DNA from: Spirochaetota bacterium
GTDB taxonomy: Bacteria > Spirochaetota > Brevinematia > DTOW01
Assembly: GCA_025061835.1 (NCBI GenBank)
Contig: JANXAC010000010.1
Coordinates: 1 to 54,135, forward strand
Length of the DNA: 54,135 nucleotides
Reading direction: 5' to 3'
Position numbers and translations under genes: made by a program. The notes under the pieces were generated by a model, which was not told where the DNA came from, did not search any database, and was given only the letters and a program-made list of their open reading frames with translations. Of this stretch, positions 1-7,926 are shown in pieces. Positions within the stretch are counted from its first letter, which is position 1. Each line of letters begins with the position of its first letter.

Positions 1-437
1 AGATAATATCAAATATCATCTCGTTCAATACAACTTATAATTCTATAGGTGGTGGATTGTATGGTAGTAATACAGTGAGGTTAGTTGTGGAAAGTAATCG
101 GTTTGTATCGAATGTGACAGCAATTACTTCAAAGACAATTACACTGCACTCAAATATATCATCTCCATGGTCTAACTTCGTAATTAGTCGCAATACATTC
201 ATAGGTGGTGGAATCAATCCAGTTGCGATATGGGAACACGGTTCTAATCCTGATGACATAAAAGAACATAGTATTTTAAATAATACTTTTGTTACTAACA
301 GTTATGATAGGTTGTACCGAGACATATTTGGATTTCCAGGGGATATTAGTTCAGATCTCTTAGGGATTAATATTTTGAATACTACTCTAAATATTAATCA
401 CGATGCTTCTCAGGCTAGTGGAAATGTTGGAATGTAG
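1..437 (+). CDS. Right-handed beta-helix protein, C-terminal part (5' end outside window)
   Basis: The reading frame is open from base 3 to the TAG at 435-437, so the gene begins before the window and no start codon inside it should be trusted. The protein is rich in Asn, Ser, Thr, Ile and Val, with recurring short units such as VISRNTFIGG and SILNNTFV. These look like rungs of a parallel beta-helix (PbH1-type repeats) as found in secreted or surface carbohydrate-active and adhesive proteins. No catalytic residues can be assigned from this fragment. It ends 32 nt before the likely xerC start and may share a transcript with it. The fold call is moderately supported; the function is unknown. 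Confidence 0.6.
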   Translation, partial: IISNIISFNTTYNSIGGGLYGSNTVRLVVESNRFVSNVTAITSKTITLHSNISSPWSNFVISRNTFIGGGINPVAIWEHGSNPDDIKEHSILNNTFVTNSYDRLYRDIFGFPGDISSDLLGINILNTTLNINHDASQASGNVGM

Positions 438-469
438 TTTGGTTGTCATGTTATGACGATAATTTGCTT

Positions 470-1378
470 ATGTACTATGAATATCTTGACATTTTCTTGG
501 ACTATATAAAGTCAAATAGGAAATACTCTGAAAACACTCTTGAAGGTTATTCTAGGGATATTGTATGTTTTATAGACTTTCTTGAGGGTAGGGGTATTTC
601 TTTTGAAGAGGTAAACTCAAAGGTGATGAGGGATTTTTCACTCCATCTCAATTCAACCAAAAATCTTAAATCAAGTAGCCTTCGTAGAGTCTTCTCGTCA
701 ATAAAATCTTTCTCAAAGTTCCTATACAGAAATGGTATTGTATCAAAAAACTTCGGTAAATACATCGTCTATCCTAAATTGCCAACAAATTTACCAAAGT
801 TTCTAGATGAGGATAGAATTATTCATCTGCTGTCAGAATTAGAAAGCCTAGTTCTAAAAACTTCAAATGAGTACAAAAAACTCGTAAGGGTTAGAAACAT
901 AGCCATATTGTTTTCACTTTACCTAACTGGTATGCGCGTTTCAGAATTAAGGAACTTGAGAGTGAGTGATGTTAGTTTGAGTTCTTCAACTATACTCGTA
1001 AGAGGTAAAGGGGGTAAGAGAAGAGTAATTCCTATACATCCAGTATTACAAGATAAGTTGAAGAACTATCTTTCTGTAAGAGATAGCCTAAGGTTAAGGA
1101 ATACTGACCTTTTTTTTGTTGGCAAAGCAAAAGATGGTGGAATAAGTGTAAGACAGATTAGGAACTTGGTTTATAGATACACATCTCTTGTTGGAAGTAG
1201 GGTAAGCCCTCACGGAATAAGGCATACATTCGCAACACACCTTCTAAACGACGGTAGCGATATAAGAGTTATACAGGAACTTCTAGGACACTCATCCATA
1301 GGAACGACACAACGCTACATCCATACCTCCCTAAAAAGACTCAAGGAAGTCTATAACAAATACCATCCTCACGCCTAG
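470..1378 (+). CDS. xerC: Tyrosine recombinase XerC/XerD-type
   Basis: A Xer-family site-specific recombinase, which normally resolves chromosome dimers at dif. With the ATG at 470 the protein has 302 residues, typical for XerC/D. The N-terminal SAM-like core-binding domain spans about residues 5-95. The catalytic domain holds all six conserved residues: Arg156 (TGMRVSEL), Lys180 (RGKGGKRR), His248 and Arg251 (HGIRHTFATHL), His274 (LLGHSS) and the nucleophile Tyr283 (QRYIHTS). A TTG at 443 would add nine residues but fits the family worse; neither start has a good ribosome site. Only one Xer gene lies in the window, so XerC, XerD or a single-recombinase (XerH/XerS-like) role cannot be separated. 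Two copies of a dispersed 20-bp element lie just downstream. Confidence 0.9.
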   Translation: MYYEYLDIFLDYIKSNRKYSENTLEGYSRDIVCFIDFLEGRGISFEEVNSKVMRDFSLHLNSTKNLKSSSLRRVFSSIKSFSKFLYRNGIVSKNFGKYIVYPKLPTNLPKFLDEDRIIHLLSELESLVLKTSNEYKKLVRVRNIAILFSLYLTGMRVSELRNLRVSDVSLSSSTILVRGKGGKRRVIPIHPVLQDKLKNYLSVRDSLRLRNTDLFFVGKAKDGGISVRQIRNLVYRYTSLVGSRVSPHGIRHTFATHLLNDGSDIRVIQELLGHSSIGTTQRYIHTSLKRLKEVYNKYHPHA

Positions 1379-1453
1379 ATTTGTTGATGTTTCGTTCTAT
1401 ATACATTAGTTCAGGGTTTCAAATTTTCTTTAAGTTTTTCATCTCCTAAAATA

Positions 1454-1473
1454 GTTATGTTAACTTGTTTGTT
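1454..1473 (+). repeat. Dispersed 20-bp element, copy 1a
   Basis: GTTATGTTAACTTGTTTGTT, followed by GAACAAAAC. This matches the consensus RTTATGTTAACTTGTTTGTT at every position. It lies in the gap between xerC and the lipoprotein gene. Confidence 0.8.
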
Positions 1474-1532
1474 GAACAAAACACTTTTATCTCAAGAAAT
1501 TCAAACTTTTTTAACTTCCTTTTCTTTACTTA

Positions 1533-1552
1533 ATTATGTTAACTTGTTTGTT
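1533..1552 (+). repeat. Dispersed 20-bp element, copy 1b
   Basis: ATTATGTTAACTTGTTTGTT, full match, in direct orientation to copy 1a and followed by an A/C-rich tract to about 1592. Confidence 0.8.
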
Positions 1553-1595
1553 GAAAAAAATTGATCACAAAACACCCTAAACAAACACACGAAAT

Positions 1596-1623
1596 TTGAA
1601 ACTTACATTTAACAGACTTTAAT
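1596..1623 (+). promoter_or_regulatory. Candidate sigma70-type promoter of the spherulin-4-like lipoprotein gene
   Basis: TTGAAA (1596-1601), 16-nt spacer, TTTAAT (1618-1623). The -10 box ends only 3 nt before the ATG at 1627, so either the transcript is leaderless or translation starts at the in-frame ATG at 1642. Confidence 0.4.
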
Positions 1624-1626
1624 CTA

Positions 1627-2403
1627 ATGGAAAACCGAGGTATGGTCATAGTATTGTTTTTAATGCTTATTCTACTTCTTGTAGGTTGTTCAGGAATAAC
1701 GGATCTACTGATAAAGATAGATCCGATTGTAGAAGATGTTTCTAGTAATTTTCTAGGTGCTATTATTCCAATTTATTCCTATCCAACTCAAGGTAATCCA
1801 GAGTATCAGAATTTGGAGAGTGTTTATGTTTCAAAACGAGTTTATGTTGTGCTCAATCCGAACAACGGTCCGGGGTCTTCAGTTGACACAAACTATGAGA
1901 ATTTGATAAACAGGTTAAAGTTTAGAAATTACAAACTGATAGGTTATGTCTATACTACTTACGGGAGTAGGAATATAGGTGATGTTACTAACGATATAAA
2001 TATGTGGTATTCCTTCTACTCTAATATAGACGGTATTTTTGTTGATGAAGCGAGCGATAGTAGTAATCGAATACCTTTTTATCAGGTCATATATGACTAT
2101 GTTAAGTCCAAAGATTCTTCAGATGTAGTTGTATTAAATCCGGGTGTAGTGCCACATAGTGGATACTTTGGAATCTCAGATATTATTATTGTTGCTGAAA
2201 TCAATCAGAGAGTATTTTTGGATAGTTGGTCATCTCAAGGTTCTGAAGGAGAGAAGTCTGCCATACTGATATACAATGTAGAAGACAAGGATAGAGTTAT
2301 AAATAAGGCTATATCAGAAGGTGTTGGTTATGTCTACATAACTGATGAGGAGACGAATAGTTGGTTTAGGATTAGTAGATACTTAAGAGATATAGTCAAG
2401 TAA
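1627..2403 (+). CDS. Lipoprotein with spherulin-4-like (spherulation-specific family 4) domain
   Basis: A 258-residue protein that starts with a hydrophobic signal segment ending in the lipobox LLVGC (Cys21), so it is probably a lipid-anchored envelope protein. The remainder resembles the spherulation-specific family 4 fold, a TIM-barrel glycosidase-like family. Landmarks are IPIYSYPTQG near residue 47, VVLNPNNGPG near 75, LIGYVYTTYG near 105 and DGIFVDEASD near 135; the Asp/Glu in the last motif is the likely acidic active-site centre. The substrate is unknown; related proteins act on polysaccharides. There is no clear ribosome site at 1627; Met6 at 1642 is the alternative start. The stop lies 1 bp from the stop of the convergent MscS gene. 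Confidence 0.7.
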   Translation: MENRGMVIVLFLMLILLLVGCSGITDLLIKIDPIVEDVSSNFLGAIIPIYSYPTQGNPEYQNLESVYVSKRVYVVLNPNNGPGSSVDTNYENLINRLKFRNYKLIGYVYTTYGSRNIGDVTNDINMWYSFYSNIDGIFVDEASDSSNRIPFYQVIYDYVKSKDSSDVVVLNPGVVPHSGYFGISDIIIVAEINQRVFLDSWSSQGSEGEKSAILIYNVEDKDRVINKAISEGVGYVYITDEETNSWFRISRYLRDIVK

Positions 2404-2404
2404 T

Positions 2405-3439
2405 TTAATTTTTGATGTTTAGCATTGGGACTGAAAATCTAATCCTTTCTTCTTTGTATCTAGTGTGTAATCTTTTCAGGAACTCGTGTTTTAGTGGATA
2501 CTGGTATGTGTATTCTGTAACACGGAGGATTACATTAAATTTGACTGAGTAATCTGTAAAAGCATTATACCTTATGAGTGGTTCCCAGTCCTTTTTTGCT
2601 CCTTCAACGGTTTTTTGAACTTCTCTTGCTACTTCCAGAGTTATCGCTTCAACGACTTTTAGGTCATTTTCAATCAAAACCTCAACGGGAACTGCTATTG
2701 ACATTTCCTGGTCGGGAAGGTAGAAGTTTTTTACTATGCTACTTATGAATTTTGAGTTAGGTATTATGATAATGTTATTGAAGATATCTTTTATCGTTGT
2801 GTTCCTCCAGTTAATATCAACTACATATCCTTCTTCACCAGCATCAAGTTTTACATAATCACCAACTCTCACTTGATGGACAAGTAGAACCTGTATACCT
2901 GCAAAAAAGTTTGCTAATGTATCCTGTAATGCTATAGCAACTGCTAAACCTCCTATACCGAGAGTAGTAATTAATGGTATCAATGATACGTTCCATATCG
3001 CTAAGAGGATTCCAATACCAATTATGACGAACAAGATACTTATTATGTTTGACATTATCGTTACAGAAAACGATATATCAGTTGTTCCTGTTATTTTTCT
3101 TACTCTCTCTGCTATCAGTGGATAAACTATGCTACTAATAATCTTACCTAGAATTATTGAACCTACAAATACATAGAGGGATGTAAAAACTTTTGAGACA
3201 ACTTGAGATGTTTCTTGTGGTAGGGAAGTGGTAAAGTTCATAAGTATATTGATGTAAAGAGTGTATAGAAGTATTCCGACCCAGAGCATTATTGAAGATA
3301 ATAACTTAGATAAGTCTTGGAAAAGCTTTTCATCTTTTCTTATGAGTATTTCTATTATCTTTCTTGTTGCTTTTACGAATATGAATGCTATTATTACTCC
3401 AAGAAGCCCTAGTGGTATCAGCAAAGAATAGTTTATCAT
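2405..3439 (-). CDS. MscS-family small-conductance mechanosensitive channel
   Basis: A 344-residue inner-membrane channel of the MscS family that would release solutes upon hypo-osmotic shock. About four to five hydrophobic segments fill residues 1-185. The pore helix and start of the beta domain are recognisable from LGIGGLAVAIALQDTLANF through VRVGDYVKL, followed by the family's conserved IPNSKF segment; a cytoplasmic alpha/beta domain follows. The start at 3439 has no Shine-Dalgarno sequence. A candidate promoter (TTACAA, 17-nt spacer, TAATAA at 3480-3452) ends 12 nt before the ATG and overlaps three 11-bp tandem repeats that resemble Pho boxes (3477-3509). The gene is single and points away from gpsA. 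Confidence 0.9.
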   Translation of the reverse strand: MINYSLLIPLGLLGVIIAFIFVKATRKIIEILIRKDEKLFQDLSKLLSSIMLWVGILLYTLYINILMNFTTSLPQETSQVVSKVFTSLYVFVGSIILGKIISSIVYPLIAERVRKITGTTDISFSVTIMSNIISILFVIIGIGILLAIWNVSLIPLITTLGIGGLAVAIALQDTLANFFAGIQVLLVHQVRVGDYVKLDAGEEGYVVDINWRNTTIKDIFNNIIIIPNSKFISSIVKNFYLPDQEMSIAVPVEVLIENDLKVVEAITLEVAREVQKTVEGAKKDWEPLIRYNAFTDYSVKFNVILRVTEYTYQYPLKHEFLKRLHTRYKEERIRFSVPMLNIKN

Positions 3440-3451
3440 ATTGAACTTTGA

Positions 3452-3480
3452 TTATTAATGATTTGCAAACTTCCTTGTAA
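3452..3480 (-). promoter_or_regulatory. Candidate promoter of the MscS gene
   Basis: On the minus strand: TTACAA (3480-3475), 17-nt spacer, TAATAA (3457-3452), 12 nt before the start codon. The -35 region is the last unit of the tandem repeat, so a regulator bound to the repeats would touch RNA polymerase. Confidence 0.4.
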
Positions 3481-3509
3481 GTTAATTGTAAGTTAATTGT
3501 AAGTTAATT
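3477..3509 (-). repeat. Three tandem 11-bp repeats, Pho-box-like
   Basis: The plus strand reads GTAAGTTAATT three times without a change. On the minus strand this gives TTAACT (or CTTACA) boxes with exactly 11-bp periodicity, the arrangement of PhoB/PhoP binding sites in several phyla. The four TTTACA boxes upstream of pstC share this form. Pho control is inference. Confidence 0.5.
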
Positions 3510-3565
3510 TAGATAACTATAATAAATTTCAGGTTGTCAGTGTTTAGTGTTGAAGAATGAACAAA

Positions 3566-3585
3566 ATTATGTTAACTTATTTGTT
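3566..3585 (+). repeat. Dispersed 20-bp element, copy 2
   Basis: ATTATGTTAACTTATTTGTT (one mismatch to consensus), followed by TAACAAAAAACAACAC. Within it TGTTAA and TTAACA form a perfect 6-bp inverted repeat with a 9-nt centre (3570-3590). Confidence 0.8.
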
Positions 3586-3644
3586 TAACAAAAAACAACA
3601 CAAAAAACTCAAAAACCACAAACCAATAGAAACAACAAGAATAC

Positions 3645-3674
3645 TTGTGATTTGACTGAAGTCCTGAGTATAAT
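3645..3674 (+). promoter_or_regulatory. gpsA promoter, probably giving a leaderless mRNA
   Basis: TTGTGA (3645-3650), 18-nt spacer, consensus TATAAT (3669-3674). Only 9 nt separate the -10 box from the gpsA ATG, so the transcript would start 1-3 nt before the start codon. Confidence 0.6.
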
Positions 3675-3683
3675 AACGAAAGT

Positions 3684-4670
3684 ATGAAAATAGGAATCGT
3701 CGGATCTGGTAGTTGGGGGCTTGCTTTGTCAATAGTTTTATCCGAAAAGAATGATGTCAGGCTCTGGGTTAGGAGGAAAGAAGTTTTGGACATTTTAAAC
3801 TCTAGTCGTGAAAGTCCTGACTACCTAAAAGGAGTTAAAATACCAGAATCAGTCTTCTTAACCAACGATCCAGATGATTTCTACGATAGGGAGGTTATAT
3901 TTTTTGTTGTTCCATCAAAGTATCTTAGAGATGTGGTAAGTATGTTTAGGTCTCGTATAAGTAGTTCTATACTTATAAGTTGTGTAAAGGGCATAGAGAT
4001 TGATACACTATCTTTTCCAACTGATATTCTCAAAGAAGAGTTTGGTAGTAGTGTTGTAGGAGTCTTATCAGGTCCTAGTTTTGCTGAAGAAGTTGCTAGA
4101 AAACTACCTTGTGCTATAACGCTTGCTACCGAGGATACTGGTTTAACGAAAAGAATACAGGAAGCTATAAGCACACAATACTTTAGAGTGTATGCCTGGG
4201 ATGATGTTAGAGGAGTTGAACTTGCTGGTGCGTATAAGAATGTCATAGCAATATCTGCCGGCATAATAGATGGTCTTCAATTAGGTAATAGCGCTAAAGC
4301 TTCTTTAATAACCAGAGGGCTGAATGAGATGTCGAGATTAGGTAAATTCATAGGAGGAAAAGTTGAAACATTCTACGGGTTGTCCGGTGCTGGAGATCTT
4401 ATACTTACCTGCACTGGGGTATATAGCAGGAATAGGAAACTAGGTGAAGCATTGGCAAAGGGTATAAAACCAACAGACTTTGTATCCTCTTCAAAAATGG
4501 TTGCTGAAGGGTATTACACATCAGTATCGGTAAGGAAGCTATCTGAGAGGTATAAAATTGAATTACCGATAGCAAACGAGGTTTTTGAGATACTGCATAA
4601 CAATAAAGACCCTCTACAGTCTCTAAAAGACCTTATGTCCAGAGATCTAAAGCAGGAATTTTATGTATAA
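3684..4670 (+). CDS. gpsA: NAD(P)-dependent glycerol-3-phosphate dehydrogenase
   Basis: Reduces dihydroxyacetone phosphate to sn-glycerol 3-phosphate for phospholipid synthesis in the cytoplasm. 328 residues, normal length. The Rossmann motif GSGSWG is at residues 7-12. Other family signatures are VLSGPSFAEEVA near 128-138, the catalytic lysine Lys185 in AGAYKN, GLSGAGDLILTC near 233 and VAEGYYTS near 274. There is no good Shine-Dalgarno site; the -10 box lies 9 nt upstream. The stop overlaps the rnhC start by 8 nt, so both genes form one operon. Confidence 0.96.
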   Translation: MKIGIVGSGSWGLALSIVLSEKNDVRLWVRRKEVLDILNSSRESPDYLKGVKIPESVFLTNDPDDFYDREVIFFVVPSKYLRDVVSMFRSRISSSILISCVKGIEIDTLSFPTDILKEEFGSSVVGVLSGPSFAEEVARKLPCAITLATEDTGLTKRIQEAISTQYFRVYAWDDVRGVELAGAYKNVIAISAGIIDGLQLGNSAKASLITRGLNEMSRLGKFIGGKVETFYGLSGAGDLILTCTGVYSRNRKLGEALAKGIKPTDFVSSSKMVAEGYYTSVSVRKLSERYKIELPIANEVFEILHNNKDPLQSLKDLMSRDLKQEFYV

Positions 4671-5568
4671 CAACCAGAGAACTTTTGTTAAAAAATTTAA
4701 TAATATGGATTTAGATAAAATAACTGACTTGATCAACAGGACATTCAGCAACAAATTACTACCTTCAGAACCAAAAAGCACTTACGAATTTTCTAGGTTT
4801 GTATCACCTTGTGGTGTTTTAGTAGTTTTTAAAAGCGGCAAAGTGTTACTTCAACACAAGGGGCTTGATGATGTTGAAGAATTCCTAATCTCAATAAATA
4901 GTTATGGAAACTATAGTATTATGATAGGAGCTGATGAAGTAGGGAAAGGAGAACTATTTGGCGGCATATTAGTTTGTGGAGTCAGGATACTAAGCGATAC
5001 TTACAAAAAATTGGAAAGATTAGCTTCTGGTATGGACACGAAGAGAAATGCACATCTTGACAGGTTAGAGAAATTTGTTTCGGAAATCAAATCTTTGGGA
5101 GTTGAATATGCTTTAGATGAAATACCTGTAGAGAAATTGGAGCCAAGGTCAATGAATAAGCTGCTGACACTGTCATATGTTAAAGTAATAAAGGAAGTTG
5201 TAGATAATGTATCACCTGATACTTCTAAAGGTAGCACTAGGATTGTGATAGATGACTTCGGAATGAGTAGAAATGACAGGAACAGCGTATTAGCTAGTTT
5301 TAGTTTTGCTGACGTCGTGATTGAACCAAAGGCTGATGATAACTACCTTGAATGTAAAGTTGCTTCTTTGATCTCAAGGTACTATCGTGAAAAATTCTTA
5401 GAATACATAAATAGCAAGTATGTAGTTGATGGTATCAAACCAGGCAGTGGCAATCTGTCAGACACTAATACCATTAAATGGATTAGAAAATGGTATGAGA
5501 GTTATGGCTCTATACCACCTTTTGTTAGAAGGTGGAAAATTATAGATAACATTCAAAAATCAAGTTAA
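4663..5568 (+). CDS. rnhC: Ribonuclease HIII
   Basis: Cleaves the RNA strand of RNA-DNA hybrids and helps remove R-loops, primers and misincorporated ribonucleotides. 301 residues: an N-terminal TBP-like substrate-binding domain (about 1-80) typical of HIII and absent from HII, then the RNase H fold. Catalytic acids visible are Asp91-Glu92 in GADEVGKGE, Asp197 or Asp198 in VIDDFG and Asp225 or Asp226 in KADDNYLE. The DEVGKGE form is characteristic of RNase HIII. Translation is probably coupled to gpsA through the 8-nt overlap. I see no second RNase H gene in the window. Confidence 0.93.
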   Translation: MYNNQRTFVKKFNNMDLDKITDLINRTFSNKLLPSEPKSTYEFSRFVSPCGVLVVFKSGKVLLQHKGLDDVEEFLISINSYGNYSIMIGADEVGKGELFGGILVCGVRILSDTYKKLERLASGMDTKRNAHLDRLEKFVSEIKSLGVEYALDEIPVEKLEPRSMNKLLTLSYVKVIKEVVDNVSPDTSKGSTRIVIDDFGMSRNDRNSVLASFSFADVVIEPKADDNYLECKVASLISRYYREKFLEYINSKYVVDGIKPGSGNLSDTNTIKWIRKWYESYGSIPPFVRRWKIIDNIQKSS

Positions 5569-5600
5569 TCCTAGTTAGAAAGGTAAAAGAAAAGTTTTTT

Positions 5601-5629
5601 TTGAAAGTATTTAAGGAATGTATTATTAT
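5601..5629 (+). promoter_or_regulatory. Promoter of the LPP20 lipoprotein operon
   Basis: TTGAAA (5601-5606), 17-nt spacer, TATTAT (5624-5629). The expected start near 5636 gives a leader with a strong GGGAGG ribosome site, unlike the leaderless class seen elsewhere. Confidence 0.65.
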
Positions 5630-5654
5630 ATTCCATAGATAAGGGAGGTATCTT

Positions 5655-6338
5655 ATGAAAAGATCAATTCTCATTTTGTTTGTAGCGATGCTAACTGCGT
5701 CGTTAATTTTTGGAGGTTGTCCTCAACCTCAGAAGGGGCCCGAGCCTGTAACAAAGCCTCAAGAGTCAAAGGTTAGGTACGAGGTGATACAGGATCAACA
5801 GAGTGCATTTACTGGTAGAACAATGCCTCTTCCTGACTGGTTGTTAAATGCTCTACAAGGAAACTTATTGCAGTTCGGCTCTGATCAAGAAGGGAAGAAA
5901 GTTGTTTACTTTGTAGCAATACAAAGAGAGAAAAATCTTGAGTCAGCTAAAGTTAACGCTAAACTTAACATCAATGCTAGAGTAGCTGAATCAGTTCAAA
6001 CTCTTGTAACCTCTGAAGCTGCCAAAGTCTTTGAAGGTGATCAGGATGTTTATGCTCAATACATACAGGGTGCGATAGGTGTTCTAGCAAAGAATGTTAA
6101 GGTAGTAGGGCTTGTTCCTGTTAATGAGTACTGGGCTGAGCTCCAAGAATACCTTGGAGACGCTCCAAGAGACAAGTACTTTAGCTATGCCATAAGGTAT
6201 CAGATGGATCTTTCTACTTGGAAGCAAATGTTATCAGGAGCCTGGCAAGAGACAAAGAAACAACAACCAAACATTCCTGAAAAAGCAAGACAAAAGATGG
6301 ATAACCTTATTAACAGTTTGTCAGAGGCGTCTCAGTAA
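5655..6338 (+). CDS. LPP20-family lipoprotein
   Basis: A 227-residue lipoprotein with signal peptide and lipobox FGGC (Cys22), then a Pro-rich linker and a globular part. The alternating pattern in VAIQREKNLESAKVNAKLNI and the helix around NARVAESVQ resemble the LPP20/DUF400-type domain. Such proteins are abundant outer-membrane or periplasmic lipoproteins in Helicobacter and some spirochaetes; their biochemical role is not established. The start is fixed by an AAGGGAGG site 7 nt upstream. It leads a two-gene unit with another LPP20-like protein 46 nt downstream, with a G/C hairpin between them (6346-6362). Confidence 0.65.
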   Translation: MKRSILILFVAMLTASLIFGGCPQPQKGPEPVTKPQESKVRYEVIQDQQSAFTGRTMPLPDWLLNALQGNLLQFGSDQEGKKVVYFVAIQREKNLESAKVNAKLNINARVAESVQTLVTSEAAKVFEGDQDVYAQYIQGAIGVLAKNVKVVGLVPVNEYWAELQEYLGDAPRDKYFSYAIRYQMDLSTWKQMLSGAWQETKKQQPNIPEKARQKMDNLINSLSEASQ

Positions 6339-6345
6339 ATCATCT

Positions 6346-6362
6346 AGGGGGTTAATCCCCCT
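6346..6362 (+). promoter_or_regulatory. GC hairpin between the two LPP20-like genes
   Basis: AGGGGG, a 5-nt loop, CCCCCT: a perfect 6-bp stem in an AT-rich gap. No T-run follows and a ribosome site begins 12 nt later. It could be a weak terminator or an mRNA-stabilising stem that sets the ratio of the two proteins. Confidence 0.45.
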
Positions 6363-6384
6363 TCCATAATAAAAGGAGGTAGTA

Positions 6385-7803
6385 ATGATTAGGAATTTGG
6401 TATTCGTTTTTGTTTTTTTGTTTTCTTTGTCTTCAACACTACAATTGTTTTCTCAACAAAACATGCCTGAATGGGTTACAAAACCTACATTCAAGAAGGG
6501 TAAAGACATCTATTATGTTGGTATGGGGTCTGATAAGGACATAGTTTCGGCAAGGAATAAAGCAGTTGATGATGTAAAGACAAAAGTTATTGAGTCTATA
6601 CTGGTTGATGTTGTAAGTGAGACGAGAGGAGAAACATTAATAACTTCACAAGGAGGGGAAGTTGATGTAACTGAGAACATTAGAAAGGATATACAGGTTA
6701 AGGGTAAGGCAAGAATATTCGTTCCATCGCCTGATGACGAGGCTTCGTTCAAAAACTCTTCTGGGGAATACGTTGTATATATTCTCGTTAAATTCCCTGA
6801 AGCTAAGATACTTGAAGAAAGACAAAGAATAGAGCAGATGTATAAGGATATGATAAGGTCTGTTGACAAGTTTGTAGAAGAGGGAGATAGATTTGTAAAA
6901 GAAGGTAAACTCGTTAATGCTATCGGCTCTTTCACACTAGCAGCCAAAAATTCTCTCGCAGTTGAAGAGAGAAAGATGTTTTATCCAGAAATAATCAAAA
7001 AGATTGACGACATACTTTCTAGATTAAGTATAGAAGTTGTTGAAGGAAATAACAAGAAAGTTGGAGTAGGGGACAGCGGTGTTATTAAGTTCAGAGTCAC
7101 ATACAACATTGAAGGGCAGAAGATACCTATAAGAGATGCTAACCTTATTTTCAGGGTTTCTAGTGGAGGTGCAGAACTTGATAGCTCAGGAACCACGGAT
7201 GAAAAAGGTATTGCGACCTGTAAAGTCTCAAGAGTTGCTAGGTTTGATAATAGGAAACTCTCGGTAAGATCATTCCTCAATATTGACTTTTCGTCTCTCT
7301 CAGCAGTTGGTCAGGAAGCTAAAAGAGATACAGCGAAGCTGATAGGGAAATCAAGACTCATACAAGCCGAGGCTACCTGGTATATGAGTGAAGCGAAGGC
7401 AAAAAGTGCTGTTATTATGCCTCTCAAAGCCAAGGGAGATGGATACTCTTATGATGGAAGTTTAGCATCTTCATTGAGTAGCTATGTAATGAAAAAAGGC
7501 TATAAAATCTCCAAACCTACTTCAACATCAATAAATAGCGATGACATTGATAGAATAAGGAAGTTCATTCCAAAAGACTCTGTTGTTGTTCTTGTCAAAA
7601 TTTCTGAAGCAAGACAGAAGGTTGTTGATTTTGGTGGAGAAAAAATAAACAGAGTAGAATCTGAAGTATCTGTTGAAGTATATGATGAAGAAGGTAATTT
7701 GGTTAACTCGCAGTCAAAAAATCTATCCAGTAGCAGTATAAACACTATGAACGCAAACCTACCAAACAACATCGGAGAGATGATTGAGGAACTTGAATTC
7801 TAA
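6385..7803 (+). CDS. Secreted LPP20-like envelope protein with C-terminal Ig-like region
   Basis: 472 residues with a cleavable signal peptide (about 1-24, ...LQLFSQQ) and no lipobox. Residues 25-145 resemble the LPP20 / FlgT N-terminal type of domain: PEWVTKP, YYVGMGSDKDIVSARNKAVDDV, then a VYILVKFPE strand. A helical segment (about 150-210) with a TPR-like look (GKLVNAIGSFTLAAKNS) follows. Residues 215-320 are beta-rich with DSGTTDEKGIATCKV, resembling Ig-like carboxypeptidase-regulatory modules. A C-terminal domain (about 335-470) has a FlgT-like pattern. The ribosome site AAAGGAGG is strong. A role in envelope or periplasmic flagellar assembly is possible but not shown. Confidence 0.55.
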   Translation: MIRNLVFVFVFLFSLSSTLQLFSQQNMPEWVTKPTFKKGKDIYYVGMGSDKDIVSARNKAVDDVKTKVIESILVDVVSETRGETLITSQGGEVDVTENIRKDIQVKGKARIFVPSPDDEASFKNSSGEYVVYILVKFPEAKILEERQRIEQMYKDMIRSVDKFVEEGDRFVKEGKLVNAIGSFTLAAKNSLAVEERKMFYPEIIKKIDDILSRLSIEVVEGNNKKVGVGDSGVIKFRVTYNIEGQKIPIRDANLIFRVSSGGAELDSSGTTDEKGIATCKVSRVARFDNRKLSVRSFLNIDFSSLSAVGQEAKRDTAKLIGKSRLIQAEATWYMSEAKAKSAVIMPLKAKGDGYSYDGSLASSLSSYVMKKGYKISKPTSTSINSDDIDRIRKFIPKDSVVVLVKISEARQKVVDFGGEKINRVESEVSVEVYDEEGNLVNSQSKNLSSSSINTMNANLPNNIGEMIEELEF

Positions 7804-7926
7804 ACATTAGGGTTATTCTATACAATTTTCAGTTTTAGAGTTAATACTAATATGTTTGGAAGCAAGTGGTAAAGTTAGTGTAGAAACCTTGTGAGTGAGT
7901 TTTTGGTTTTTCAATGGGTTTGTTAT

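Larger units (their letters stand above)
1379..1626. other. Intergenic region with two copies of the 20-bp element
   Basis: 248 bases without a gene. It holds two direct copies of the dispersed element (1454-1473 and 1533-1552, 79 nt start to start), an A/C-rich stretch after the second copy, and a candidate promoter for the downstream lipoprotein gene (1596-1623). No hairpin terminator is evident after xerC. Confidence 0.7.
3440..3683. other. Divergent intergenic region, MscS gene / gpsA
   Basis: 244 bases that drive two genes in opposite directions. Contents: the MscS-side promoter, an 11-bp x 3 tandem repeat (3477-3509), element copy 2 (3566-3585), an A/C-rich G-poor tract (about 3586-3645) and the gpsA promoter (3645-3674). 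Confidence 0.7.

Noticed and set aside
1454-1552. A chromosomal dif site after xerC
   Set aside because: Only the XerD-like half TTATGTTAA is present; no inverted XerC half 6 bp away.
3477-3509. CRISPR-like or phase-variation repeat
   Set aside because: Only three 11-bp units without spacers, located in a promoter; a regulator-binding array is more likely.
3569-3655. Leader peptide starting in the 20-bp element (MLTYLFNKK...) before gpsA, and similar MLTCL starts in other copies
   Set aside because: There is no ribosome site, lengths vary from 5 to 35 codons, and the two copies after xerC lie in different reading frames of one ORF. Conservation is at DNA level, not protein level.
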